A stretch of 64,000 nt of DNA from JACCXG01 sp963836735 (GCA_963836735.1 CAWIKP010000040.1:21393-85392); one strand, 5' to 3'; positions 1-12,782 are shown, numbered from the stretch's first letter. Notes: a model not told the origin generated them from the sequence alone. Program-made: numbers and translations.

Positions 1-783
1 GCCGGGCTTCATGTAGTACGACGAAAGATTCAGCTTCTCGTCGCGACAGAAGATGTCCATCACCTCGTGGCTGTCGATGTCGAGCCGCTTGCAGAGGTTC
101 CCGACCTCGTTCGCGAAGCAGACCTTCAGGGCATGCCAGGTGTTGCTCGCGTACTTGATCATCTCCGCCGTGCGGATGCTGGTCGTGATGACCGGCGCCT
201 TGACTTCCGTGTAGAGCGCCTCGGTTGGCTGCGCATCGGACGAGTAGTTGTGGCCGATCAGCGTCATCGGGGGCTGGCGGAAGTCCTTGATCGCGGTGCC
301 CTCGCGCAGGAATTCGGGGTTGACCGCGACGCCGAAGCCGCTTCCGTACTTCTTCCCCGAGGTCCGCTCGAGGGCCGGAATCACGACGCCGTGTGTCGTG
401 CCGGGCAGCACGGTGCTTCGCACGACGACCACGTGGTAGCGCTCCTTTTCCTTCAGCGCTTCACCAATCTGTTCGCACACCCGCTCGAGGTAGGAGAGAT
501 CGAGGCTGCCGTTGCGTCGGCTCGGCGTGCCGACGCAGATGAGAGACAGGTCGGTCGCCGCGATCGCTTCCTTCGTCGAGGTCGTCGCCCGGAGCCGGCC
601 GTTCGCGGTGTTGTCGCGAATCAGCTCGTCGAGTCCCTTCTCCACGATCGGGCTGCGCCCGTCGTTCAGGCTCGCGACCTTGTCGGGGTTGACGTCGACG
701 CCGACCACCGAGTGCCCGTCGGCCGCGAACGAGGCTGCCGAGACGCTGCCGACGTATCCCAAACCAAACACCGAAACGTTCAT
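1..783 (-). CDS. algD: GDP-mannose 6-dehydrogenase (AlgD-like), 3' end beyond window
   Basis: Oxidises GDP-mannose to GDP-mannuronate, the uronate donor for alginate-like polymers. The ATG at 783 opens a Rossmann NAD-binding motif (FGLGYVGSVSAASFAADGHS), followed by CVGTPS, VVVRSTVLPGTT and NPEFLREGTAIKDF, all typical of AlgD. The last visible residues, NLSSYYMKPG, match the stretch just before the catalytic cysteine in AlgD, so the active-site Cys and the C-terminal domain lie to the left of the window. The reading frame is intact for 261 codons. It follows a glycosyltransferase gene after 13 bases and looks like the last visible gene of the 10849-to-1 run. A UDP-glucose dehydrogenase is possible, but AlgD resemblance is closer by eye. 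Confidence 0.85.
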   Translation of the reverse strand, partial: MNVSVFGLGYVGSVSAASFAADGHSVVGVDVNPDKVASLNDGRSPIVEKGLDELIRDNTANGRLRATTSTKEAIAATDLSLICVGTPSRRNGSLDLSYLERVCEQIGEALKEKERYHVVVVRSTVLPGTTHGVVIPALERTSGKKYGSGFGVAVNPEFLREGTAIKDFRQPPMTLIGHNYSSDAQPTEALYTEVKAPVITTSIRTAEMIKYASNTWHALKVCFANEVGNLCKRLDIDSHEVMDIFCRDEKLNLSSYYMKPG

Positions 784-796
784 CGTCAATTGCTCC

Positions 797-2066
797 CTAG
801 AGGGGGACCGGCACGGAAAGAGCACGGTCACGTTGTCCGGCCACTTCGTCTGGAAAGCGTGACAGTCCCCTCAATGCGTCCTCGAAATCCTGTGCAACGG
901 CCGACCAGTCGTACCGTTCGACGACCAGGCGCCGAGCGGCCTGTTCCATGAAGCGCCGGCTCTCGGCATCGCGTATAAGCCGGACGACAGCGTCTGCGAA
1001 CGCTGCCCGGGTCGTCCGCGAGCATGATGTCGGTGCCGTCGGAGACGGGCAGCCCTTCCGCGCCGATCGACGTCGAGACGACGGCCTTTGCCATGCCCAT
1101 CGCTTCGAAGATCTTCAAGCGAGTGCCCCCTCCGATCCGCAGAGGCACCACGTAGACGCTTCCCGCCGCGAGATGCGGCCGCACATCGTCGACGCTGCCG
1201 GTGACTTCAACGCCGTGCTCCTCGCCGAGCCGCCGCACCGCCGGGGTGGGAGAGCGGCCGATGATGCTGAGCGTGGCGTCCGGCTCGCTGCGGCGGACGA
1301 GCGGCAGAATCTCGCGGACGAAGTAGACCATTCCGTCCTCGTTCGGCAGCCAGTCCATCGAGCCCGTGAACACGATGTGGGAGCGGCGAACCGGGACCTC
1401 GGGCAGCGGCGCGAAGTACCTGGTGTCGACGCCGGTCTTCACCACGTGAACCGGCTTGCGGAGTGCGCCCGGATAGAGGCGCTCGAACGTTGCGCCATCG
1501 GCCTCGGACACCGCCAGGACCAGGTCGAATCGCGACAACGCTTCGCGCTCGAATCGGAGCATGCGCTGCCACTGCCGGTTCAGCAGCTCTCGCGAGATCG
1601 CATTCGTCGCGGTCTCTGCGTGCCGCCGCCAGATCTCCGCTTCGACGTTGTGCGTGAAGAGGATCGACGGACACGGCAGCGTCGGCGGCAGGTTCACGAC
1701 CGGCGGAAGGAAGTCACAGACCACGACATCGAACGCCCCGGAGCCGAGCAGCTCCACGACACGTGCCGCATATGCCGGCGACTGGTATTTCGCTACCGCA
1801 TACGGGATCGGGTCAACGATGTGGCGTGCGGCGTCTGCGTAGAAGCGGAGGGTCCCTTTGGCAGGGTCCGACCGCGGAATTGTTTCGAGCCGGCGGGAGA
1901 CTTCGCGCATCCCCGTCCGATGCTCTTCCCGCTGCGACGGCTCCGAGAACGACAGGTAGGTAATGTCGTGTCGCGCCGCGAGGTGCCGCATCAGGTGCCA
2001 GGTGCGGAGCTTGCCGCCCTTGTCGAGCGGCAGGAGCAGGCCGGCGTTCAGCCAAAGGATCTTCAC
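797..2066 (-). CDS. Glycosyltransferase, GT4 family, PEP-CTERM/EpsH-locus type (frameshifted)
   Basis: Cytoplasmic GT-B glycosyltransferase adding a sugar to a lipid-linked repeat unit. The N-terminus MKILWLNAGLLLPLDKGGK and the motifs FTHNVEAEIWRRH, FTGSMDWLPNEDGM and GGGTRLKIFEAMGMAKAVV are those of the sugar transferases (stp1 type) found in XrtA/PEP-CTERM loci. One extra base in the GGG near 1008-1011 shifts the frame. Restoring it gives the normal C-terminal helix ending near RLVVERYDW and a TAG at 797-799. The gene starts 13 bases after the amidotransferase stop. The acceptor and donor are unknown. Confidence 0.85.
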
Positions 2067-2079
2067 GGTGTGGCCCTTC

Positions 2080-4062
<1,983 letters not shown>

Positions 4063-4063
4063 G

Positions 4064-5244
4064 TCAGATACCCGCGGCCTGCGCGCGCTCGGCGCCGGAA
4101 AGCGAGCGAGCCGGCAGGCTCGCAACGTAGAGATCCTCGAACGATCGCACCATGCGCTCGAAGGAGTAGCGCTGCCGTACTTGCGCCTGCGCGCGCTGGC
4201 CGATGCCGGCGGCGATGCCGCGGTCGGTGAAGAGGTGACGTAGCGCGTCGGCGAGCGCCTCAGCGTTGCCGGGCTCGAACAGCAGGCCGGTGTGGCCGTG
4301 TTCGATCAAATCGAGCAGTCCGCCAGTGGCGCTGGCGACCACGGGCAGTCCCGCAGCCATCGCTTCGATCGCGCCATTGGGAAACGCCTCCGACCGGGAC
4401 GGCAGCACGAAGACGTCGGCCTCGGCGAGCAGCTGTGCGACATCCTCGCGGTGCCCGAGGAACTGCACCCGGCGCTCGAGCCCGCGCGCGCGCGACGAGC
4501 GCTTCGAGCTCGGCCCGGCGTGGACCATCGCCGACCACCTGGAACTCGCACGTCGGGGAATTCCGCGGCGAGCAGTGCGGCAGCCGCGATCAGCGTCTCG
4601 TGACTCTTTTCCGGACGCAGGTTGGCGACGGTGATGACCGAGCGGACCGGCCGTCGCGCGGTGACGGCATCCCGGTCCGGATACGCCGCGGCCTCGACGC
4701 CGTTGGGAATCACGGCAATCGACTCGGGCGCGAGCCCCTCCTCCAGCAGGATGCCGCGGGCCGCCGCCAATTGGCGACGACCGTCGTCGCGCAGCGATAC
4801 GCCTGGCGCTGCAGCCGAATCTGCCCCGGCGACTTGTCCGGGTTCAGCTCGCGACGGCTGCCGATGCGCACCGGCACTCCCGCCAGCGCGGCGCCAGGCA
4901 AGCCGAAGATGTTCGCGTAGAGGTCGCAGGTCTGAACCACTTCGATCCGCTCACGCCGGCACCACCGCGCGAATGCGACGAGCGCGCCGAGCGTGGCCGG
5001 ACGGGCGAACCCCTGGATCGGAAACTCGGCAATGGAGGCCGCGCGTTCCGCGACCCTGCGGCAGCCACGCGCCACGCTTTTCGAAGCACGCGACGTGAAC
5101 CCTGAAGCGCGAGGGGTCGAGCCGGCGAATGAGCTCCGTCATCTGCCTCTCGGTGCCGCCCGGCTCGAACCGGGTCAGGAAGACGGCAACCGAAACTTGA
5201 GGCGGCAAGTTCACAACCGTCAATCTCAGCAAGCGGGGTGCCAC
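4064..5244 (-). CDS. Glycosyltransferase, GT4 family (four frameshifts)
   Basis: GT-B fold glycosyltransferase assembled from five overlapping frames. The order is an N-terminal FLTRFEPGGTERQM acceptor-side motif, QTCDLYANIFGLPGAALAG, VIPNGVEAAAYP, TVANLRPEKSHETLI, VVGDGPRRAELEAL, and the donor-binding end DVFVLPSRSEAFPNGAIEAM with GLPVVASATGG. Frame changes fall near 5060, 4770, 4550 and 4485. The stop at 4064 is one base from the next gene's ATG. The true start is uncertain: the ATG at 5244 is used because it is the only nearby ATG upstream of the Rossmann strand. The GGTERQM signature is common in capsule and exopolysaccharide transferases. Confidence 0.8.
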
Positions 5245-5346
5245 GCCGATGACGGCTAAGTGGCGGTATTTTTGTGGCTTGGACTACCCACTCGCACCCT
5301 GGTGGGTCATGTTGGGTAGAGCTCAGGAGCAGGGCTCACGCTGGCG

Positions 5347-7238
5347 CTACGCGGCGACCGACATTGCCGTATCCAGGTACTGCCGGTGCCAGAGCTCGAA
5401 GACGAGCAGCTGCCACAGGCGAAGGCTGTGGTCGCGCTTGCCGCCGAGATGCTCGTCGACGATCCGATCGACAAAGGCTGGGGCAAAGTAGCCGCGCTGG
5501 CGCGTCGTCGGTGACCGCAGCACGTCGGAGAACACGTCGGTCAGGCCGCCGCGGAACCAGACGCCGAGCGGCACGCCGAATCCCTGTTTGCGGCGGTCGA
5601 GGATCTCCGGGGGCAGGAGGCGCCTGGCAGCCTCTTTCAGCACGTGCTTGCGCCGCCCGTTCGCGATTTTCAGCGACGCCGGCAGCGTGGAGGCGAACTC
5701 GATGACCTCGTTGTCGAGCAGCGGCACCCGGGACTCGATCGAGTGCGCCATGCTCATGCGGTCCACCTTCGTCAGCACGTCTTCCGGCAGATAGGTCTCG
5801 AAATCGAACCGCATCATCCGGCTGTGCGGCGGCAGCGCGTCGAACCGTGCGAAGTGCCGGGCCAGGACATGTTCCGCCTGATTGCCATCGAGCAGCTGCT
5901 GCATGTCAGCCGAATAGAGCGCGCGTTTCTCGTCCGGCTGGAAGAACGCAATCGAATCCAGATAGCGGCCGTTGTCGCTCGCGTGAGACGTGACGGAGGA
6001 AGTTCTTGCCGCGCACGCCGTGCGGCAGCAGCGGCCAGACGATGGACGCCAGCTGCCGCTTGCCGGGCAACGGCAGGTTGTCGAACTGCGCGACCCGTGG
6101 GTGTGGGAGGTAGCGATCGTACCCGCCGAAGAGCTCGTCCCCGCCGTCCCCCGACAGCACCACCGTGACGTGCCGGCGCGCGATCTCTGAAACGTACCAG
6201 GTCGGGATGGCTGAGGAATCGGCAAAGGGCTCGTCGAAGTGCTCGATGAGGCGGTCGAGAATCGACAGGCCGTCCGGTCGCACCACGAACTCGTGGTGGT
6301 CGGTGCCGAAGTGCGTCGCCACCCGGCGCGCGTGCTCGAGCTCGTCGAACTGCGGCTCGTCGAAGCCGATCGAAAAGGTCTTGACCGGCCGGCTCGACGC
6401 CCGGGCCATCAGGCCGACCACGACGCTCGAGTCGACACCGCCCGAGAGAAACGCGCCGAGCGGCACGTCCGACACCATGTGCGATTCCACGGCATCCGCG
6501 AGCACGCTCTCGAGCGCATGCGCGGCCTCCTCGTCCGATGTGCCACGGAACGGTTCGGCGGTGCCGATCTGCCAGTACTGCCGGACCTCGAGCCGGCCTC
6601 CCTTGAACGTCAGGTAATGGCCCGGCGGGAGCTTCCTCACCCCTTTGAAGATCGCCCGATCCCGCGGCACGTAGAGGAACGACAGGTAGTGATCGAGCGC
6701 TTCCGGATCGATCTCTCGATCGACGGCGCCGGCCGCGAGCAGGGACTTGATCTCGGAGCCGAAATACAACCGCTCGCCGCGCATCGTGTAGTGCAGCGGC
6801 TTGATCCCGGCCCGATCGCGCGCCAGCAGCAGCATCCGCTCCCGCCGATCCCAGATCGCGATGCCGAACATTCCGCGCAGCCGCCCGAACGCCTGCTCGC
6901 CCCACTCTTCGTACGCATGGACGATGGTTTCGGTGTCGCTGGAGGTGTAGAACCGGTGCCCCGCAGACTCCAGCTCGCGCCGGAGCTCCCGATAGTTGTA
7001 GATCTCGCCATTGAAGACGATCCAGATCGTCTCGTCCTCGTTGTGGATCGGCTGATGCCCGGTCGAGAGATCGATGATGCTCAGCCGGCGCATGCCCAGG
7101 CCGACGCCTGGCTCGACGTGAATGCCTTCGTCATCGGGCCCACGATGCCGGATGACGTCGCACATGCGCGTGGACACGTGGAGACGCGTCGAGCGTGGCT
7201 GACGGAGTTGAGTCGGCGAAGCCGGCGATACCGCACAT
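5347..7238 (-). CDS. asnB: Asparagine synthase-type glutamine amidotransferase 2 (two frameshifts)
   Basis: Second class II amidotransferase of the locus, a homologue of but clearly distinct from the one at 2080-4062. The N-terminus MCGIAGFAD with nucleophile Cys2 reads from the ATG at 7236-7238. A frame change near 7180 leads to RHRGPDDEG, FNGEIYNYRELRREL, LLARDRAGIKPLHY and FLSGGVDSSVVVGL. A second change near 5987 leads to the synthetase end with MAHSIESRVPLLDNEV and KQGFGVPLGVWFRG. Total length of about 630 residues is normal for the family. It probably transfers amide nitrogen to a sugar or polymer precursor. About 100 bases separate it from the next gene, so the operon may have an internal boundary here. 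Confidence 0.85.
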
Positions 7239-7276
7239 CACAATCCCTAGTCGCTAGTGGTTAATCCTGAATCCCA

Positions 7277-7312
7277 CCTTCGCGCTCCGCGCTACGGCGG
7301 GCAAGCCCGCCT
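7277..7312. repeat. GC-rich REP-like word with small hairpin
   Basis: The word CCTTCGCGCTCCG is followed by the inverted repeat GGCGGGC/GCCCGCC at 7296-7311. The same 13-base word (one variant base) recurs at 11100-11112 and 60207-60219, each time at a gene border. It overlaps the stop of the heparinase-family gene. Probably a dispersed intergenic repeat. Copy number elsewhere cannot be seen. Confidence 0.4.
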
Positions 7313-9726
7313 ACACCTCATGCACAGCCGGGGCCAGCTGTGTCATCCGGACCAGTGGCCGGCGGTGGGGCAGGGAGACGAGCGGGTCGCCGCCGACATG
7401 CAGTTCGGCGCCGTTCACGAGCACCGCTTCTGACCAGCCTTGTCCGTCCTCCACGAGCGAGAGCCAGCCTTGCGTCTGTCTGAAACTCGGCCGTGCCCCA
7501 GCGGGAGACGGGCGCAGCATCGTGATCGGACGCCGTCCCATCCGGTTCGACGGCGGCGAGCAGGCAACATCTCGCCGCCGTCCCAGCGAAGCCGGAAGGA
7601 TGCGGTGTGCCATCCGGCGGCAGGCTGCTCCGACGGGCACGGGTTCGATGGTTACGCCGCTGGTCATCGCAGAGGTCGCGGGAATGAACGTCGCGATCGT
7701 TGCCGGGGGGGTGACCTCGATCGAGCTCTGTGCTGTTGGAGCGGGCTCGACAACGCCGTAGTCGGGTGACCAGACGGCCAGCGGCGATTCGCCGGGCGGC
7801 AAGAGGAGCAAGGGCGCCGTGCTCGCCAGCGTCAGTGCGTGCTGTTCCTGCGTCAGAAGCGCAACGTGCGGACTCGCTGACGTGAGCTGCCAGCCTGGAT
7901 GAAGATGCCAGAAGGCCTCGAACGACACGGGGGTCGAGGGACCGAGGATGTGGTCGAGGATCCACCAGCCGATGCCGTGCACCGCAAGCACGCCTCGGGT
8001 GTGCCGGTAGGGTGAATAGGCTCCATGCGTCCCCTCGACGTAGTCGCTGTTACCCGCGGTTCTCCAGACGCGCGCCTCTGCCATGGTCCTGCTGGCCCAA
8101 TGGAACGCGCCGCGCGGCTCAGACTTGTGGGCGCCTGCCCAGCATCACCGTGTTGTGCATGCTCGTGCCGCGGAAGCGGTCGCGAAGCTCGGCGTCCATG
8201 GTGTAGGTCGCGGTTCCGGGATCGATGAGCAGCGGACGGCCCGAAACCGACAACGTCAGCGCAAGCGCATCCGAATGCGCATGGCCGCCGTTGAGGAACC
8301 CGTGCGGGCCTGCGTCGAAGACGAGATGGTCTCCGGACGCGGTGCGCGACACGTAGTAGCCGCTCGCGCCGAAGCGCCACCGACGCGGGTGCTGGCGTCT
8401 CGGGCGGCACGGACGCCGCGCGTTCCCCGCAGAGCCAGTAGGCCTCTTCGGGCACGGCCCCGACTCGAAGCGTCCCGTCTCCCAGGAGCGCGGCCGCGGC
8501 GCCCAGCGTAGGACGGCAATCCTCGGCGCTGCGGCCGCAGATCGGAAACAGCTGCCCGCCATCGTCGTCGCCCAGCTGTGGCCGGATCCCGGCCTGGTCG
8601 CAGATCGCGCGCAGGTATCGCGCCTGGACGCGGACGGCATTTTCGAAGATGTCTGCGGCCGTGTCGCCGGCTCGCCTGGCGACGCGGGCCGCGAGCAGGT
8701 AGAAGTCGGTGGAGTAACGGTGATAGTGCGCCGACAGCTCCGCATGGCCGCCGTCGGAATGGATCTGCCGGCTCGCCTCCTCGATGAGCACATCCCTGCC
8801 GAGCCTGACACGCCGCGGGCTGGCCGACAGTTCGGGCAGCGTGCATCCAGCCACGTACAGCGCGAGCGCCTCGCCGGTGAGGTGCGTGTTGGGGCTGAAG
8901 TAGCGCGAGAGGTTCTGCTCGATGTGCGTGAGCTGCCGATCGAGCGCGACGAGCAGATCGACGATCCAGGGCTCTTCGTTTTCATGCCCCGCAGCACCCG
9001 CGAACATCTCGAGTGCCCAGAGCCAGCTCAGACCGCGGAACGCGAGCTCCAGCATGCTCGCCCAGTTGGTGCCGATGAGAGGCGGATTGGCCTTCAGCCA
9101 GCTCTGGAGCTGCGCGACGAAGCACCGGTAGAAGCGGCGATCTCCTGACAAGGCGTAGGCCCGGCCGAGGACGAGCCAGTGCTGATGCCGGTTCAGTTCC
9201 CAGATGATCTTGTGGTCACCCGCTCGCCGGATCGAGAAACGGCACGTCCGCCCAGTAGGCGGCCGGTGAGCGGCGCCCGTGCACCGGATCGGTGTGCCAA
9301 TCCGGGTCCGCACCGAGCTGCAAGGCACGATAGCCGAGCAGGTCATAGCGTCCGCTGAGAATCTGCTCGGCACGCGCGAGCGGCGTCCTCACGTGCGGAA
9401 GGGAACGCGCGCAGGACGACTGCGACCAGATCCGGGAGCTCTCTTGCGTTGACCGGGAACACGGATGGCCGGCTGGCGAAGTGGCGCCCGAGCGCGAGGT
9501 GCGCCGCGCGGAAGTCTTCACGCTTCGAGCGCTTCGCGAACCGCCGACCAGTCCGGCGCCGCAATCTGCGTGGTCAACGCGCGAGCGGAGCGACGATCGC
9601 CGCCAGCCAGGCGTGAGGGCCGCAGTGCGAACGCGTCCTTCGAGCTTTCGCGCTTCACAGCAGTGCCCGGAAGCGCAACTCCTCCGACGGCATCGCGACG
9701 AGCCGGTTGAAGACCTGTCGCGTCAT
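7311..9726 (-). CDS. Heparinase II/III family protein (many frameshifts)
   Basis: Predicted periplasmic or secreted uronate polysaccharide lyase, or a maturation enzyme, with an alpha-toroid followed by a beta-sheet domain. The start ATG (9724-9726) begins MTRQVFNRLVAMPSEELRFR and overlaps the upstream stop as ATGA. The toroid is clear (ELNRHQHWLVLGRAYALSGD, HLTGEALALYVAGCTLPEL, GGHAELSAHYHRYSTDFYLL). The central catalytic-type segment GGHAHSDALALTLSVSG with PLLIDPGTATY is conserved in this family. The C-terminal sheet domain contains FEAFWHLHPGWQL. Frame changes lie near 9660, 9525, 9390, 9222, 8395, 8110 and between 7640 and 7400. Such genes are common in exopolysaccharide loci, including XrtA-type ones. 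Its presence beside a GDP-mannose dehydrogenase supports a uronate-containing polymer. Confidence 0.82.
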
Positions 9727-10849
9727 ACCGGGCGGGCGCTGGGCTCTGAAAGCGGTCCGCGCGGCGTGGCCATGCTTTCATACAGCGCCAGCCACCGGGA
9801 TCGCACCGACATGCCATTGGTATTCGGCGCAGCTCTCACGCGCCGCCGCCGTCAGGCGCTCGGCGAGCGCAGGATTCGCCAGCAGGCGAAGCATGTGCGC
9901 CGCGGCCGCCTCGTGATCGCCGCATTCGACGAGCAGGCCGTGCTTGTCGTCGGTGAGAATCGCGGGCACGCCGCCGGCGTTCGTCGACACGACCGCGCAC
10001 CCGCTCGCGAACGCCTCGAGCACCGACGACGGCATGTTGTCGATGTCGGGCGTCTGCAGATAGATGTCGGCCTCGGCGTAGTAGCGCCAGATGTCTTCGG
10101 GCGCGACGCGTCCGGCGAACCGGACGTGTTCGAGCCGCAGCTCGCGGGCGAGCTCGCGCAGGCGCTGGTCTTCGGACCCGGCGCCGACCAGCGTCAGCGT
10201 TGCTTCAGGATATCGGTCCTGGACGAGCCGGAACGCGCGCAGCGTGCACGCGACGTTGTAGAGCGGCTCGAAATTCCGCGTCGAGAGGACGTTCGGCCGG
10301 AGAGGAGTCCGCGGTCCGGAACCGGAACCGATCCACGTCGACGATGTTGGGGATGACCTCCGCGCGAATGCCGAACCCGGCGAAGACGTCCTGGAGGAAG
10401 CGGGACGGCACGGCGTTGCGCTCGACCCATCGCAGCGTGCGGCGGGCAATCGCCGATCGCCGGAGGTGGTCGGGCGCCTCGCCGCTGCGGTAATTCATCA
10501 CGACCGGCTTGCCGAGGAGCTTGGCGATCAGGACGGCCGGCAGCGGAGCGAGCAGGAACGAGAAGTACGAGGCGGAGAAAACGTGGACGACATCAGCGCG
10601 CCGCAGCTCGCGGAGGAGCAGTGGCCAGTAGCACAGTTGCGTGGCAACCGTGCGCACGTATTTGACCTCGGCCGCGCGCCGCAGGATGCCGGGCGGCAGC
10701 GGGTTGATGGGCACGAGCCAGGCGTCGACGTCGGGATCGCCTTTCCAGGCGCGCAACAGACGATCGGCCTGGACGGCCTGTCCGCCGAGGATGCCCATCG
10801 AAGGGGCGACGAGGGCGATGCGAAGGGGTCGAGCTCTGTGGGACTGCAT
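9723..10849 (-). CDS. Glycosyltransferase, GT4 family (two frameshifts)
   Basis: GT-B glycosyltransferase. The start is taken at the ATG at 10849 because IALVAPSMGILGGQAVQADRL, the usual first strand and glycine loop, follows closely; a GTG upstream is possible. Further motifs are VVHVFSASYFSFLLAPL, VMNYRSGEAPDHL, VIPNIVDVDRFRF, and the donor-site end YYAEADIYLQTPDIDNMPSS with VLEAFASGCAVVSTNAGG. Frame shifts occur near 10310 and 9810. The second restores the usual C-terminal helix (RSRWLALYESM) and a stop overlapping the heparinase start by ATGA. It is the first gene of the leftmost minus-strand run, so its promoter should lie in 10850-11319. Confidence 0.82.
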
Positions 10850-11319
10850 GAGGTCGTGGGGCGCCACTGTATTGAATGCCACCTGTGCAAGGCCCAGGCC
10901 CGTGATGAGTGAAGTGTTCAATAACCATGCAGACTAGGCCCGATTCAGGCAATCTCATCCATTGTTATGGCTGACTTTGTCCGTATTCGTACTCATCAAT
11001 ATCGGCGTATCGTCAATAAACAAAGGCGTTTTTAGTTTTCCTGTGTAAAAGGTACAAACTGCTGAGTTGTCCTCTTGATCCAACGCTGAGTCAGGTTTTC
11101 CTTCGCGCTCCGAATTCGGCCCAAATCCAACGTGGTCAGATCTTTGCCTTAAGTGCTCCTGTAAGCGGCTGTCCGTGTGACAGCTGATTCCAACCTCAGC
11201 ACAAACCCGGCCGAAGACGGCGTATTTTGATGAGCTACACGCCTGTCGCGGGGCGCCTCTGCGCCAACGAGCTCGACTGTAGAGAAGTGTGTGCTGACCA
11301 TCCCGGCTCTGGAGGTCCG
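10850..11319. promoter_or_regulatory. Divergent intergenic region, AT-rich, with a candidate sigma-54 promoter
   Basis: 470 bases between a minus-strand glycosyltransferase and a plus-strand secreted protein. It is visibly richer in A/T than the flanking genes, especially 10960-11060. On the plus strand TGGTCAGATCTTTGCC at 11133-11148 has GG and GC separated by 10 bases, as in -24/-12 promoters, but the -24 box is weak (TGGTCA instead of TGGCAC). TGTAA with TACA at 11044-11056 lies about 80 bases upstream and resembles elements seen before the other sigma-54-type promoters here. A Shine-Dalgarno GGAGG sits at 11311-11315, five bases before the ATG. Confidence 0.45.
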
Positions 11320-12693
11320 ATGCGATTGTTCGACAGAGTCACTCACGTGGCAGCCACGCCTGCCGCGGCGGCGCTCGTCGCGATGCTCGTCGTATCCGCT
11401 CCAGCGGGTGCCCAGACGACGATCGAATTACCTGCCGAGAACGCGACCGCGCGAGCCGGGAAGTGGGTCGTGACCTCCGACGCGACGGCGCCCGGTGGTG
11501 GAAAGACGATGCGTCATCCCGATGCGGGCGCGGCGAAGCTCACCACGGCGCTCGCCAGCCCGGCGAACTATTTCGAGCTGACGTTCTCGGCCCAGGCCGG
11601 CGTTCCCTACCACCTCTCCCTCTACGGCAAGGCGGACGGCAATTACTGGGGCAACGATTCCGTCTTCGTTCAGTTCCGCGGCAGCGTCAACTCCTCGGGT
11701 TCGGCGAAGTGGCGCATCGGTACGACCTCGGCCACCGAGGTCAATCTCGAGGATTGCAGCGGCTGCGGTCTGTCGGGTTGGAAATGGCAGGACAACGGCT
11801 GGGGTCTGAACGTCACCGGCGAATCGATCTACTTCGCAACCACCGGCACCCAGACGATGCGGGTGCAGACGCGCGAGGACGGGCTCGCGATCGATCAGAT
11901 CGTTCTCGCTCCCGAGGCCGCCCAGGTCGTCCAGCCGGCAGCGACGGGGGCGACGATCAAGGTGTTCGACTGGAATACCCACCACGGCATCGGCACCGAT
12001 GGCGTCTTCAGCCTCGATCGTTTCATCCCCTATATCGTGAGCAGCGGCGCGAACGTCGTCTCGCTGAACGAAGTCGAGAAGAACGTCGGCGGCTACGGCA
12101 ACGTCGATGCGCCGGCGAAGTACGCCGCGCTGCTGAAGGCCGCGACCGGCAAGACCTGGAACTACAAGTTCGCGCAGCGGGACGGCAACACCAACGGACA
12201 GGGCAACCTGATTCTGACGACCTTCGCGGTCGAGGCGTCCGATACCTATGAGCTCAGTTACTCGCGGTCGGTCGCGCGCGTGCAGATCCTGGTCAACGGG
12301 ATTCGCGTGAACGTCTTCTCGACGCACCTCGACGCCGATTCCGCGAGCCGGCGGACGACGCAGATGAAAGAGCTCAAGAGCTGGGCGTCGAGCTTCTCCG
12401 AGCAGCGCATTCTTGCCGGCGACTTCAACGCGTGGCCTGGCGCCGCCGAGATCTCGAACATGACCAGCAGCTACATCGATACCTGGGCGGCAGCGAAGTC
12501 GGCCGGTACGGCGGTCGCGTACTCCGGAAACGAGGCAGGCAATACCCGCAACAGCCGCATCGACTACGTGTGGCTCTCGAAGAGCGCGACCCGGACGACC
12601 ATCAAGGGCTCGCGGGTTTACGACGTGCGCAACTCGAGCGGTGTGATGCCCTCGGATCACCGGCCGGTGATGACGACGCTCGAAGTGAAGTAA
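11320..12693 (+). CDS. Secreted endonuclease/exonuclease/phosphatase-fold protein with N-terminal carbohydrate-binding module
   Basis: The start at 11320 is supported by GGAGG just upstream and a signal peptide ending near SAPAGAQ. The first domain (about residues 30-195) is a galactose-binding-like module with GVPYHLSLYGKADGN and DSVFVQFRG. It closely resembles a module nested in beta-helix protein B (about 39280-39760). The second domain (about 215-457) is an EEP fold with the metal and catalytic signatures DWNTHH, SLNEVE, THLDADS, GDFNAWPG, SRIDYVW and SDHRP. The frame is intact. A function in cleaving extracellular DNA or a phosphodiester in the matrix is inferred. Placement between two polysaccharide runs and a possible sigma-54 promoter suggest co-regulation with the cargo genes at 35-47 kb. 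Confidence 0.82.
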   Translation: MRLFDRVTHVAATPAAAALVAMLVVSAPAGAQTTIELPAENATARAGKWVVTSDATAPGGGKTMRHPDAGAAKLTTALASPANYFELTFSAQAGVPYHLSLYGKADGNYWGNDSVFVQFRGSVNSSGSAKWRIGTTSATEVNLEDCSGCGLSGWKWQDNGWGLNVTGESIYFATTGTQTMRVQTREDGLAIDQIVLAPEAAQVVQPAATGATIKVFDWNTHHGIGTDGVFSLDRFIPYIVSSGANVVSLNEVEKNVGGYGNVDAPAKYAALLKAATGKTWNYKFAQRDGNTNGQGNLILTTFAVEASDTYELSYSRSVARVQILVNGIRVNVFSTHLDADSASRRTTQMKELKSWASSFSEQRILAGDFNAWPGAAEISNMTSSYIDTWAAAKSAGTAVAYSGNEAGNTRNSRIDYVWLSKSATRTTIKGSRVYDVRNSSGVMPSDHRPVMTTLEVK

Positions 12694-12722
12694 GAACTCA
12701 GCTCCAGTTTCCAGTTCCGTTG

Positions 12723-12764
12723 CCAGTAGCCAGTAGCCAGTTGCAGCGAACAACTGGCTACTGG
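12723..12764. terminator. Perfect 14-bp inverted repeat between convergent genes
   Basis: CCAGTAGCCAGTTG (12730-12743) and CAACTGGCTACTGG (12751-12764) form a perfect stem around a seven-base loop. The left arm is built from a heptamer repeated three times (CCAGTAG, CCAGTAG, CCAGTTG). It lies between two convergent stops (12693 and 12783), fitting a bidirectional transcription stop, though no long T-run follows. Confidence 0.55.
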
Positions 12765-12782
12765 TAACTGGGAACTTGGAAC

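Noticed and set aside
5245..5346. Possible terminator (CTACCCA ... TGGGTAG) between the second amidotransferase and the next gene
   Set aside because: Short seven-base arms with a long loop and no T-run on the minus strand; too weak to report as a feature.
7311..9726. Heparinase-family gene as a decayed pseudogene
   Set aside because: All expected family segments are present in order, and start overlap with the upstream gene is intact. The breaks match the error pattern seen throughout the window.
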